Assembly (NCBI GenBank): GCA_964035545.1
Contig: OZ037770.1
Location: 4,755,662 to 4,819,661 of the forward strand
Reading direction: 5' to 3'
DNA: 64,000 nt
Source: Bugula neritina
Lineage: Eukaryota; Bryozoa; Gymnolaemata; Cheilostomatida; Bugulidae
The notes beneath the pieces are model-generated. The model saw nothing but the letters and a program-made list of their open reading frames with translations. It was not told the origin of the DNA and ran no database searches. Made by a program: the position numbers and the translations under genes. Below, piece after piece: positions 1-10,884 of this stretch; positions within the stretch are counted from its first letter, which is position 1; each line of letters starts with the position of its first letter.

Positions 1-248
1 ATTGTGTTGTATTCCAAACAACAGCCTTGGACCTATTACACACTAGACTGAGACCCATGGCCAAAGCTGTGAGAGCCGGGTTCGTGTTGGTATACTCAGC
101 GTCCACCATCAACACGGTATCCGTGACAACCGCTTTTTGTCCCACTTCCCCGAGCAGAATCAGCCCCGACAGCAACTCTGGAACAGTGCCGGAAGCCCCA
201 GGTGTCTCTGCTAGCCACCTTAGGGTGTCTACAGGTGCAGCATAAGTG
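1..248 (-). CDS. PRODH2: PRODH2-like dehydrogenase, internal exon (fifth found), continues past window edge
   Basis: The minus strand encodes a stretch containing VLMVDAEYTNTNPAL and, at the edge, VVWNTTQ. These match the FAD-binding barrel strand of mitochondrial proline/hydroxyproline dehydrogenases (VDAEYT..NPAL and the WNTYQ motif), and are closer to the hydroxyproline enzyme (PRODH2) than to PRODH, which has VDAEQT. The family oxidises proline or hydroxyproline to the pyrroline in mitochondria. The exon follows an acceptor TTATACAG and begins with one base that completes a codon from the exon at 1,578-1,687. No stop is present. The rest of the catalytic domain lies outside the window. 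Confidence 0.75.
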
Positions 249-1577
249 CTGTATAATGCAGTGGAAGTAATTATGAATTTCAGACCAAAATTTTAGTTGA
301 TATTTGAATTATTTAAAAGGAGTCAACACAGACTTATATAACAAAACACACTCAAGTTTAAAGTCCGTATCCTAGATGGACGAGATATTTTAAAAGCTGG
401 CTAAAAACCTAAATTATCATGTAGCACAATGGTAAATCACACATGACCTTTACTGGGAATTGACCCCATCACCTTGGTGTTACTATGTCAGCAATCTAAC
501 CCCTAAAACACTGCTGCTTCCTAACATATTTATAGGATAAGCAAAAGGTATAATAATATGCAGATTTGGTGAAGATCAAATTTTTTGCACACTGAGGTCT
601 TTGAGCTTCACAATTGGCACGTTGAATCTGCACTCCAAACCAAAACACATGATTACAATATAGGAACTTAAGCTATATCTCATACAATCCATAGATCTAA
701 ACGACTTATCACTTACACAGATTACAGACTATCACTGCTTCTCACTGCTACAGGACTATCAGGACTATCAAGAGAAAAGATTTAATGTGAACCAGTTACA
801 ACTGGTTTCAACCAAAACATTGGGATATGTAAATTCTTTTTCAATGATGGCTGTCACTGAGACATGACAAGATGACAGCCTATGATAAGCTGACTGACAG
901 CACAATACCAGGGAGACTGAAAAACTCATTTGTTGTGAATTATGACATTTATTTTGTAACGAACCTTAAATCTGCCAGCCTACACTGCAAATGCTCTTAT
1001 ATAATTGAGAGCTCCTCCCCCCTCCCCCTACACTATGCCTTTTGTATAACCCCCTTTTCCCCTTCCCACACCACTTACACTCACTGCATGTCCATCATTG
1101 CATTATGTGAATGAATTGTTCATTTGGTCAACATGCAGAAACAACTACTTTGAATGAAACCACAACCAGAAGTTATTACAAACTACAAGCACAATTTAAT
1201 CTGTTACCATAATGGCAGCCAAGCTTTATGATGTAGAATGTTCTAGAAATATAATGAATAAACTATGGGGGTTGTGTAAATACACAATGGCGTTGTTTCC
1301 ATGACAACAAAGTCCATCTACATTCACACTAAACATTATATTATGTGTAAACCCATGTAGTTCTTAATTCATTGTTTTTTTCAAGTTCTCAAATAGAATT
1401 CACACTTTCTATAAAGTGTATAAGTGATGCATATTTACAGTTGAAATTGAAATTTATGATTTCTAGTTCAAAGTTTGGGTGCAGAGCGAAATTAGGTTAT
1501 AGTAATATAGGTAAAACCAAAATATATAAAAATAACTACAGCTTAAAAACGAATAAAAAACCCCTTATTAGCCTGAC
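249..1577 (-). other. Intron of the PRODH2-like gene
   Basis: AT-rich intron without convincing coding sequence. Around 430-520 the minus strand has a weak tRNA-like pair of boxes (TTTTAGGGGTTAG followed by GGGGTCAATTCCC), possibly a very decayed pol III SINE. The short open frames at 872-1,114 and 1,372-1,584 have no recognisable content. Confidence 0.45.
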
Positions 1578-1687
1578 AGACTAGAAGAGATAGCTGATGT
1601 CATACCAGGGTTGTGGGTGCGCATGTACTCAGCTGAACTATAAATAACTTTTTCTCTCACTTCATCAGACAGTAGGGACAGTGACTT
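1578..1687 (-). CDS. PRODH2: PRODH2-like dehydrogenase, exon 4
   Basis: Reads KSLSLLSDEVREKVIYSSAEY and so on, in phase with the exon before it (which ends on a whole codon) and leaving two bases that join the exon at 1-248. It fits the poorly conserved segment between the first barrel strands of PRODH family proteins. The acceptor (ACAAG) and the donor (GTCAGG) are both weak, so the edges are the least certain of the gene. Confidence 0.5.
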
Positions 1688-2019
1688 CTTGTCAAATATA
1701 GAATAGTATATGTATTATGAGTATATCGAGCTATATTTCTTCATGTATATCAACATGTCCTAAATTATAATTAAACAATATAATTACATGCATAGATCTT
1801 CTATTTATAGCAATATTGTTTTACATTATAATTGTTCTAAAAAATATTATAGTTTCTAAGTCTTACATTTTTCTACAATTGACAACAAAACAGATTTAAT
1901 GCTTTTATAAACATAACATATATATTTTTCTTAGGATAAATCTAAATGCCAAGTTTTACTAATTAAAATACTGAAACCAGAACTCGTAGCTGAAACAACA
2001 AAGCAAGCAGTGAACTCAC

Positions 2020-2146
2020 CAACAGGTGTGAAGAGAACATAGCAGAAATACGAATTTGCATGTAGGAGCCATAAGGAGTTATCTTTTCAGTAATACCTTC
2101 CATCATTTTGATGATGTTTTTAGCATTTTCATTAGCTTCCTCCACC
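2020..2146 (-). CDS. PRODH2: PRODH2-like dehydrogenase, exon 3
   Basis: Encodes KVEEANENAKNIIKMMEG through SYMQIRISAMFSSHLL, which lines up with the PRODH2 segment ending in a MQLKVTAL-type barrel strand. The first base (G) completes the AA left by exon 2, giving AAG, and the exon ends on a whole codon before GTGAGT. Phase agreement on both sides is good support that this belongs to the same gene. Confidence 0.65.
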
Positions 2147-2764
2147 CTTTAAAGCAATATATTTCAATTACAAAACTAGAATAGAGCCAATAATCAAAAA
2201 CTGAAAATGAAATCATTTTCTTCATTCTTAGTTTGCAGTCACAGTTGTTGTTTTGATAAAGACACAAAATATTGTTATTAAAAACTGTTTTAATAAAAAG
2301 ACGCTAGTGTATCACTGATGATAAAGTACATCATATGACGTGTGTGGATCCCAAAAGTAACAGTATAAGTTAAAAGTCGAACATGTTATATAAGTTTGAA
2401 TACGTTATATAACATTTGCTGATACCTTATGGCACATTGGCAAGCATACGGTATTGGGCTGCATGCACTGCAAAATCTTGAATGTCAAGCTTGCTATGTT
2501 AATTATAATCAGCAAAGTACTGAATCAGATCACATCTCAGATCAAGTCACAGTTCAAGTCAATTATGGCAATGCATGACTATAGTGTTTATTGAATTGAA
2601 AATACAATATAACCAATCAATTGCTCTAACAGCATATATTAATCACAGTTTCCAAAATACTTTTTGTAATCATAGTACCAAAAACTTAAGCAACAGATAT
2701 TTCAAGTGTTGCTATAAAGTTATTAAATACAATTTTATTGATTCCATATTCTATAAAACTATTG

Positions 2765-2852
2765 TCACCACTAGGATCCGATCCCGATACCCGCCAGTTG
2801 CAAGTGCAGACACACTAACCATTACACCAAAAGGCCTATTGGATAACCGCAA
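2765..2852 (-). repeat. tRNA-like sequence (SINE head or tRNA pseudogene)
   Basis: On the minus strand an A-box-like TGGTGTAATGGTTAG is followed about 35 bases later by a B-box-like GGGATCGGATCC. The spacing fits an internal pol III promoter, but the anticodon stem does not pair well, so a working tRNA is unlikely. It lies in the intron between PRODH2-like exons 2 and 3. Confidence 0.35.
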
Positions 2853-3124
2853 TAATACGCACTTGCTCAAAACTTAACTCATTTCAGAACATTTTTCAAG
2901 ACAAGTTGCATATATAGTCAACACTCTAACTAAGTCCACAGGTGAGTTGAATAAAATTAGCTTGAATAAACTCTGAGAATTAGTAAGTCATTTAGCTGTC
3001 CCATGCATAAAGAAGGCAGACAACTTAAAAATAGTTCTTAGGTATTTCATGAACTACACATTGCTACGCTTCGGGCCGTCATATACCAACCCTCTAATCT
3101 ACTTGAAAGAGAAAGGAAACTTAC

Positions 3125-3171
3125 TTGTCTATGGCCTCCATTACCATCAGAACAAACGTGCCACTGTTGGC
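3125..3171 (-). pseudogene. PRODH2: PRODH2-like exon 2, 3' part, beyond the element 1 insertion
   Basis: The minus strand continues the exon broken at 7,937. It starts with the target-site copy GCCAA and reads NSGTFVLMVMEAID, ending AA before a strong donor GTAAGT. With one copy of the duplication removed, the two halves give a single 179-base exon whose phase matches exons 1 and 3. No other damage is visible in this half. Confidence 0.65.
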
Positions 3172-3361
3172 TGTTATAGCATGACATTGCATAAATCTAA
3201 AATATGTAATGGCTTTTTCATGTTAGCTTCAGCGCTCATTTTGTTTATTTATATACAGCTATATCAGCTTTTCTGTGCAAGGTAATATATAGGGTGGTAA
3301 CACTTCTACTGTTTTCATTGTAAATTATTTTATGATCAATACACCTGTTTGAAACACAACA
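3172..3361 (+). repeat. Element 1 5' LTR
   Basis: 190-bp direct repeat of 7,747-7,936, bounded by TG...CA. The putative primer-binding region (TTTTGGCAACGAGGAC) follows directly. Confidence 0.9.
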
Positions 3362-3488
3362 GATTTTGGCAACGAGGACAGGATCAGCTTCAAGGATTTT
3401 CAACTGATCATCTACTTTTACTTTATGCGGTTATCATCAGAATCTTCAAATCTTCAAAGACTCTTCATTTAGACATACTTCAAAAATT

Positions 3489-4445
3489 ATGTTTACACCT
3501 ACAGATCAACTGATAGCTTTGCTAACTTAGCAGTTGGCACAGCAAAAGGAACAGATGGATTTGCAGAAGCAACAGATGGAACAGCAAGAAGCAAGGATAG
3601 AACAGCAAGAAGCAAGGATGGAACAGCAGCAAACAGAAAATCGGGAGCTGATTCAACTACTCACCCAGTCAGCAGAGAAGAAAACCCCAGCATCAACCCC
3701 GAATTTTGCAGCATTTGATCCAAGTACAGAACTATGGACTCAATATTCAGCAAGATTCACCACCTTTATTGGAGCCAACTCAATCGCAGAGGATAAAATA
3801 CCACAAGTATTTTTGACAAACCAATCAACAGCCATCTACAAGCAGTTGAGTGATTGGGCGGAGCAGCAGACACCAAAGAAGGAGATCAACAAACTGACGA
3901 TGGATGAAGTTAACAACTACATGATGACACAATATAACCCAAGGACATTCATCATCAGAGAAAGATACAGATTTTGACACGACACGAAAAGGAAGCCAGG
4001 GGAGACTATTCCAGAACTAGCAGCTAGGATTCGACATGACGCAACAACTTGTGACTTTTCTTCAATTACTGACCCACAAGATGAAGCACTTCGTACCAGA
4101 TTTATATGCTCAGTAGGAAATGAAGCTATACTGAAGGCAATCTTTAAACTCAAGGACGAAGATCTCACTTTCAACAGAGCTACTGAAATCGCTGTGGAAA
4201 CTGAAGAAGCAGCTAAAGTAGCTAAAGAAACTGTTCATGGAGAGGTCAACGCTCTCCATAAAGTCAGCAAGAAGAAGAAGATGACTCCAAGCTCTACACC
4301 ATCGACCCAGCCAACACAGGTCAACAAACCCTGTTATTGCTGTGGAAAGACCAATCACCAGCCAGCAGAATGCAGATACAAAAGTTCTACATGCAACTAC
4401 TGCAAACTCACTGGACATCTTGAAATTGTATGCCGAAAGAAGAAA
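3489..4445 (+). pseudogene. gag: Element 1 gag, broken
   Basis: Open frame with a Gln-rich coiled-coil start (repeated KQQMEQQEAR units), a capsid-like middle and two CCHC knuckles: CYCCGKTNHQPAEC at 4,332-4,373 and CNYCKLTGHLEIVC at 4,392-4,433. The likely start is ATG 3,489, since the frame is continuous with the rest. Two in-frame stops break it: TAG at 3,528-3,530 and TGA at 3,975-3,977. Gag and pol share one frame, so no frameshift signal would have been needed. Confidence 0.8.
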
Positions 4446-7400
4446 ATGAATGACAGCAAACCACTCAAAGTTATCAGGACTTTAAAGACTATGAACACAG
4501 TTCCTCAACTACAAGTAGATGTAACTCTTCAACGCCAACCTTTTCAATTAAAAGTCGACACTGGAGCAGGAGACAACTTCTTGTCTTTAGAGAACTGGAA
4601 AAGACTAGGATCACCTAATCTTCAATCACAACAGATACATTATGAATCAGCTACGCATCATCCAATTGACATCATGGGAACCTGTAATCTCTTCACCAAA
4701 TTCAGAGGCCAGCAGGAGAAGAAACTTGAATTCGTCATCAGCAGAATATCCAACCTAAACCTACTCGGCAGAGATGGAATTCAACAACTGGGAGTTTCTG
4801 TAGATTCCTTGATGCAGCCTACAGATGGAAAAGACATCAGCAAAGATGTTCATAATGTCAACCTCAATCTCAAGGAATCCTGTAAAAAACTAACAATGGA
4901 GTTCAGCAGCCTCTTCAAACCAGAACTGGGATACCTCAAAGATTTTGAATTAGAATTCAAATTCAACAAAGATGCTAAGCCAGTATTCTGCAAACCCCGA
5001 CTTGTACCTTACGCCATTCAAGAAGACTTAACTCAAGCCTATGATGTTGGAATTGCTAAAGGAGTATGGGAGCCAGTGCAGTTCAATTCCTATGGCACCC
5101 CAGTAGTTCCTATACGCAAAGCACAACTACCTAGACAGCCAAAGCCAAAGCTACGTGTATATGGACTCCACATACACGTAGCTTTGGCGGAGACTACTAG
5201 AGACTACTCTGTTTCAGTCAACTCTCAACTAGAGTATCATCATCAACCAATTCCTTTACCAGAAGACCTGATGAGGAAACTTGGAGGAGGACATGGTTTC
5301 TCGAAGATTGACTTGGCAGACGCATACAATCAGATTCCTCCAGCTCCAGAAAGCCAAAGAAGGTTGGCTCTCAGCACTCATCGTGGTGTTCTACTACAGA
5401 AGCGCTTACCTTTTGGTATCAGCTCAGCACCCGGTTATTTCCAGGAGATTATGGAGCAGCTCACATGTGATATACCCGGAGTAGCAGTCTATTTGGATGA
5501 CATTCTAGTCAGTGGAGCCACAGCCACAGATCACATCACAAATCTACGAAGATTATTGCAACGGCTGCAAGACCGAGGATTAAGATGCAAACTGGAGAAA
5601 TGTGTATTCGCAGAACAGTCAGTAGAATACCTGGGACACAAGCTTTCTGACAAAGGTATAGAAAAAGGATCTGGTGTAGAAGCTTTGAAGAAGATGCCAG
5701 CCCCGACTGATGTTAGAAGCTTGAAATCCTTCCTAGGATCTATACAGTTCTACCACAAGTTCTTGCCGGATCTTTCCACGGTCACATCACCACTTCAAAA
5801 GTTATTGCAGAAAAGAGAGCAATGGCAGTGGGGTACTACGCAGCAAACATCATTTTTACAACTGAAGAAGATGTTGAGCAGTGATCTGGTATTAGCACAC
5901 TATGACCCCTCTCTACAAATTGGCATATCCTGTGATGCATCAGAAGTTGGAATTGGAATTGTGTTGTTTCATCGTTACCAAGACGGGACAGAGTGACCAA
6001 TTGCCCATGCCAGCAAAACTCTGACAAAAACTCAGCAAAGATACAGTCAAGTACAGAAGGAAGCACTCTCAATCATATTTGGAATCACCAAGTTTCATCA
6101 GTTTCTGTATGGAAGAAGCTTTGTATTGGTTACAGATCACCGACCACTACTGGCAATCTTTGGACCCAACAAAGCAACACCAGCTATAGCAGCCAACAGA
6201 CTTGCTAGATGGGCACTCACTCTCAGCCAATACAAGTACACCATTGAACACAGAAAGACCTCGGACCACTGCAATGCAGACGTACTGAGTTGTCTACCAA
6301 TGGGGTCAGACGATGGCTTTGATAAAGAGGAAGAAGGTGTAGATATCGACAAAGTTTGCACAATAAAGACTATTGGAAAGCAGCTGAAACCTACAGATCC
6401 TGGAGTTCTAAAGAAAGAGACAGCCAAAGATTTAGTACTCAGCACCGCACCCCGCTATACACTATGGAAGGATGGATGGATGGTGAAGAAAGCAAAGAAT
6501 CATCAGAAACAATCGCTGATGGCTACACCATTAAAGACTTCAAGAAGATCGCAACCTCACTGACAGTTGAAAGCGGATGCCTACTCTATGGAGCAAGGAT
6601 TGTCATACCTTTATCCCTGCAGAAACAAGTGTTAGAAATACTACATATGGGACACTTTGGCAGACAACGTATGAAGCAACTTGCCCGCACAGCAGTCTAT
6701 TGGCCAAGATTAGACAACAACATTACAGAATTGTCACAGCAATGCTCAACCTGCGGAGAGCACCAAAACCAGGAAAAGAAGTCACCAGTTCACCCTTGGA
6801 TGATGCCTGAAAAGCCATGGAGCAGACTACACGTAGACCATGCAATCAACTTTATGGGAACAAATTGGCTAGTGCTTGTGGATGCATTCACCAAGTATCC
6901 TTGCATTCATCCTACAAGCTCTATATCAACCAAGATGACAACTAACTCATTGGAGACAGACTTCGCTCACTTTGGTTACCCTCATACCATAGTGACAGAT
7001 AATGGACCCAGTTTCACGTCAGAAGAATTCCAACAGTGGTGTAAAAATCGAGGAATTGTCAACCTAAGAGGAGCACCTTATCATCCCGCTACCAATGGAG
7101 CAGCAGAACGACTAGTAGAATTCTTCAAGCAGTCGCTGAGAAAGTCTACACTTCCACCCAGGGAGGCCCTCCAAGAGTTCCTAATGCAATACAGAAGAAC
7201 ACCATTGCCTTATGGATTTTTTCCAAGTGAGCTACTGAATGGGCGACAGATTAGAACCAAAATAGATGTTCAACTTCCCTCTCCAGCACACCTATCTCAA
7301 AGACATCAGATGCAACAGAACAAGACTACCAACAAACTACACTGCTACACAGTTGGAACGCCTTGCTATGCTCTATACTATGGGCCTAGAAGAGACAGAC

Positions 7401-7714
7401 AACCCAAGTGGATCAAGGCAGTTGTGATCAAAGTTTTGGGGAGCCGCTCTGTGAATGTGAAAGTAATACCTAAAGGACCATTTTGGAAACGACACATTGA
7501 CCAACTCTGTCCACGACATTCCAGTACAGAAGATACAGAGCCACCTGATGATTTGATGGTTACCACTGAAAATACTGCACAACAAGAGGAAACACCAGAG
7601 CCAGATCCTGTACCCTCACAACCTAGACGCAATCCTAGACAACCAGATGGTGATGAATATACCCGGGACCATCCAAGACGCTCAACCAAAACCCGATGGC
7701 AAACTAGACGCTAA
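4446..7714 (+). pseudogene. pol: Element 1 pol (PR-RT-RNase H-IN), broken
   Basis: Protease with VDTGAGD (Asp codon near 4,557), RT with FSKIDLADAYNQI, LPFGISSAPGYFQ and YLDD at 5,490-5,501, RNase H starting around SCDASEVGIG, a zinc-binding HHCC integrase region (6,640-6,760), and an integrase core with HVDHA, TDNGP and AAERL carrying the DDE triad. Damage: an insertion of about 36 bases in the RT core (5,163-5,200, an inverted copy of nearby sequence), TGA at 5,994-5,996, and a frame change near 6,450-6,475, after which the frame is open to the stop at 7,714. It is not expected to make active enzyme. Confidence 0.85.
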
Positions 7715-7746
7715 AAGAAACATAGTACTTTAAGCTAGTCGGGAGG

Positions 7747-7936
7747 TGTTATAGCATGACATTGCATAAATCTAAAAGATGTAATGGCTTTTTCATGTTA
7801 GCTTCAGCGCTTGTTTTGTTTATTCATATACAGCTATATCAGCTTTTCTGTGCAAGTTAATATATAAGGTGGTAACACTTCTACTGTTTTCATTGTAAAT
7901 TATTTGATGATCAATACACCTGTTTGAAACACAACA
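7747..7936 (+). repeat. Element 1 3' LTR
   Basis: 190-bp direct repeat of the 5' LTR, preceded by a purine-rich run (GGGAGG) and followed by TTGGC, the target duplication. Confidence 0.9.
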
Positions 7937-8073
7937 TTGGCTTTAGCCAGTTTATCAATATTATATCTAACATCGGCTATAGTCACACCCCCAACAAACT
8001 GGTCATAGAACGAAGGCTTTACAAAGGCAGAAGACAGTCTTTTACCCAGAATTCTCTGTGTCCTTTCAAATAT
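7937..8073 (-). pseudogene. PRODH2: PRODH2-like exon 2, 5' part, interrupted by element 1
   Basis: After acceptor TGTTACAG the minus strand encodes IFERTQRILGKRLSSAFVK, then FYDQFVGGVTIADVRYN and DKLAKAN. This is the PRODH/PRODH2 signature region (SRxLLGxRLxxxLLRxTFYGQFVAGE). The exon is cut after GCCAA by the LTR of element 1. Reading on into the LTR adds VVFQT and reaches CAG|GTGTAT, a possible splice donor at 7,919/7,918. Confidence 0.75.
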
Positions 8074-8628
8074 CTGTAACAAAACAATTGCTGCTCAATA
8101 CTCTACAAATATTTTCCAACTGAGACATAATATATGTACAGAACTAACAATATTCTATAACATTGTTCCACCTTTATATTATGTCTGTTTAAATCACTGA
8201 GTGAAGCACATCACCAAATGATGTGATGGCAAAGGTCGCTGATGTCGACTTTGATGATATTGGTTTGTTTAATAAATATGTTCCAATGATTCACTAAAGA
8301 ATTTTTTTTCAATAATTATTTTTATTTGCTTTTTTTCTATAAAATTAAATTTGCTGGTGATTTTCAAGTCTTACTGGTTAAGAGTTGTATGCTCCTGTCA
8401 TATATCACAATAACATTATATTGAGTTATAATTAAGAAGCACATTGAGATGTAAGTTATAATAAACTGTGACATTACATTGTGCATGAATTTTACAACTT
8501 CACTATAATAAGATAATGATGTGCAATATTATACAAAGTTGTGGTGTTTTGTAATACAATACCCTATATAATTTACATAGTAAGTTTCAAAAGTAATGTA
8601 AAGCAAGACTCAGTATGTAACACATAAC
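8074..8628 (-). other. Intron 1 of the PRODH2-like gene
   Basis: AT-rich and without coding signal. A 22-codon open frame at 8,227-8,295 (plus, MAKVADVDFDDIGLF) is too short to support. Confidence 0.5.
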
Positions 8629-8898
8629 CTCTGCTGATCTGCTCACAAATGTCCTGTTGGAACAAACTCTGAAGACTGTTAGAGCTCTCACAATCTCCCA
8701 CAATGACTTCTCTTTGAAAGCTTGCCTGTGATCAGTGAAATCCAAATCTGCAACTGGAGATGTTGCTGTATCTTCTGCAACTGTTTCTTGGTTTATTAAA
8801 GCTGCCTTTTGCTGACGCGGCAAGACAGTTGATAAATATTTCTGCTGCCGAAAATGTCGCGCAGAGAGCTTGAGAAAAGACATTACTGGACAAGTCAA
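8629..8898 (-). CDS. PRODH2: PRODH2-like dehydrogenase, first exon with start
   Basis: The reading frame starts at ATG 8,898 (a second ATG at 8,883 is just as good). The N-terminus is basic and Ser/Arg-rich, as expected of a mitochondrial targeting peptide (SFLKLSARHFRQQKYLS). It is followed by DFTDHRQAFKEKSLWEIVRA and LTVFRVCSN, which match the conserved N-terminal helix of PRODH family proteins (F..AFK.KS.WELLRAL.VF.LC). The exon ends GAG before GTTATG, and the next exon starts on a whole codon. Expected role: FAD-dependent oxidation of proline or hydroxyproline at the inner mitochondrial membrane. Confidence 0.75.
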
Positions 8899-10310
8899 AA
8901 TCTGAGTGCAAATTAAACTTGTTTTACAAAATAATGTTGTGAGAGATTCTAATGTCGGCTGTCAAGTGTGGTTACTGCAGAATGTGTTGTACTGTGAACA
9001 GTAAACTTCTAACACTCAGTTTGATTGGCTTAACAGGAGTGTCTGGTCAGTTACTTACAACAGACCAGCCACTGTGTAACATATTAATATAACACTGAAG
9101 TAAAGATTTACACTATATTCTGATTGGTATAATTATAATATTATTTGCCTACATCAGTCTTGGTATATTTAGCTCCCTTCCAGGGACTGCATTGTGCAAA
9201 CGAATTTCTCATTGATGCATGGGGACAGTGTCTTTAAGGACACAAATCCATTCAAACGGTTCTATCAAATGATGCGAAGCTGATTTATGTATCGATGCCC
9301 TTTAACCTTTTGGTGCGAAGCCCTTCAATCAAGTCGGATAAACTCTTTTGTCGCAGAGGCAGAGATCGGTAATCGTACTGGCTCTAGTTACATAGTTACA
9401 AGATGTAAGCAATAAAATTCTCCAACTACGACTAAAAACTAAAATGTTATTTCACAACCAATTTGAACAAATTATTTCATGTATTTTAGCTGCCATTATT
9501 TTAAATAATTATTTTTCACTGTGAATCTTCGTAATTTTTCTGTGATTGTAAAGAATTAAACTTCCAATGGCTAAAACAAGCCAACGGCTAGTTTGAAAGT
9601 AGGTTTTATTCTGAAAACATTTAGTAAGCCTTTATTTCATGCACCATGAAAAGTAAGGCATTCATTTGTTAAAACCTTTAAAATTTAAAAAAAAGTTTGA
9701 CACAATAAATTTAATTTAGCAAAAACCAAGATAGAGTGAATGGCGTAAAGTACCATGAAGTAGTAGCACTGACTCGATATTAGCCATATCTGTCGACAAT
9801 ATGCCGCCGCAGGAGTGCGTGTTTTGCTGGCAGAATAGTCTTAGAGCACATTATTTAAAGAAAAGACAACTTTGCACAAATTGCCTGTAGCACTGTGTTC
9901 CTATTATTCTGTTTAACCCGGGCAGGAATATTTGTGAAAAGGTAGTTAGTGCGCTGTGAAAGCTTAATATAAATTAAAAATAAAATTTCATTGCAGCAAC
10001 TTGGATATATGACTATGAAGTTATATGCACCTACATATCAACTGAAAGTTTTATTTTTGTGTTTAATAACTACTTTTGGAAATTCATGGTGTCTTTAAAA
10101 TAATTACAACATAAATTTTGTGCATCAGTTTGAAATTGCTTGTTTTTAATCCTAAATGTTAGCTATATTCTAAAATCAGTGTCAAGAATGGTGGTGTCAT
10201 CACTGCATGCAAGAAATGCTGTTTCATTGATTTCTGTTTAATTTTGATATTTTATGCTATTATGTGATGAAGCCTCAGAGTTTAACTGTTAGTGCACCAA
10301 CTGTTAGTAC
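8899..10310. other. Intergenic, upstream of the PRODH2-like gene
   Basis: AT-rich with no convincing ORF. A 29-codon frame from about 9,801 (MPPQECVFCWQNS..., with paired cysteines) is isolated and unsupported. The promoters of the PRODH2-like gene and any neighbour would lie here, but I see no clear core motif. Confidence 0.4.
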
Positions 10311-10440
10311 TATACTACTACTACTACTACCACTACTACTACTACTACTACTGCTACTACTACCACTACCACTACTACTACTACTACTGCTACTGCTGCT
10401 ACTACTACTACTACTACTACTACTATTACTGCTACTGCTG

Positions 10441-10489
<49 letters not shown>

Positions 10490-10491
10490 CA

Positions 10492-10527
<36 letters not shown>

Positions 10528-10560
10528 ATAGTACTAGTACTACTGCTTCTACTACTACTC
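10311..10560 (+). repeat. CTA/ACT trinucleotide microsatellite
   Basis: About 250 bases of nearly pure (CTA)n with scattered CTG and CCA variants. The long Leu, Tyr and Val open frames in this stretch come only from the repeat. Confidence 0.95.
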
Positions 10561-10722
10561 TGATTACAGCCACTATGACTACTGCTACTACCACCAGATC
10601 AAAATTGTCATTGACACATTGTTCAATACAAGACTAAAGAAATGAATTACTCAAATTTATGAAATAATATTTTATTTTGGTTCACTTTGCATAGAGAAAA
10701 TATAAATACTAATGAAATGGGT

Positions 10723-10884
10723 TCAGAGATTAAACTTCCGACGGCTGGTATCCATTTCATGTCTCTTGTGCATCCATTCATATTCACCGAACTTGGAGTC
10801 AAACGTCCCCTTCTGAATGGAACGCAGTTTGAGTGTGAATCTTGGGCCAAGCTCGTGCAAACCACACTTCTTCTCATTGCGGAA
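10723..10884 (-). CDS. RPF1: RPF1 (Brix domain ribosome production factor 1), last exon
   Basis: After acceptor TTTCAG the minus strand encodes [20 protein letters not shown] and then [20 protein letters not shown], ending [10 protein letters not shown] and a TGA at 10,725-10,723. This is the highly conserved C-terminus of RPF1 ([19 protein letters not shown]...[11 protein letters not shown]), including its natural stop. RPF1 is a nucleolar Brix-domain protein needed for 60S subunit assembly. The exon is 53 codons plus stop and joins 12,610-12,807 in phase. Confidence 0.92.
   Translation of the reverse strand, partial: FRNEKKCGLHELGPRFTLKLRSIQKGTFDSKFGEYEWMHKRHEMDTSRRKFNL

Larger units (their letters stand above)
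3172..7936 (+). mobile_element. Element 1: full-length Ty3/Gypsy-type LTR retrotransposon (mag-like), decayed
   Basis: Both LTRs are 190 bp, start TGTTATAGC and end CACAACA, and are flanked by the 5-bp target duplication TTGGC (3,167-3,171 and 7,937-7,941). I count about seven mismatches between the LTRs. Inside are gag with two zinc knuckles, then protease, RT, RNase H and integrase in Ty3/Gypsy order, all on the plus strand. Two knuckles and the integrase style (HVDHA, GAPYHPATNGAAERL) suggest the mag lineage. It inserted in antisense into a PRODH2-like coding exon. In-frame stops and a frame change make this copy inactive. Confidence 0.93.

Noticed and set aside
27-245. Plus-strand 72-codon frame
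   Set aside because: It is the shadow of the minus-strand PRODH2-like exon with the VDAEYT motif.
9801-9890. Short frame with paired cysteines (MPPQECVFCWQNS)
   Set aside because: Only 29 codons, no splice partner and no family match.
10264-10594. Long Leu-, Tyr- and Val-rich reading frames on both strands
   Set aside because: They are the six-frame reading of a CTA/CTG trinucleotide repeat, not genes.
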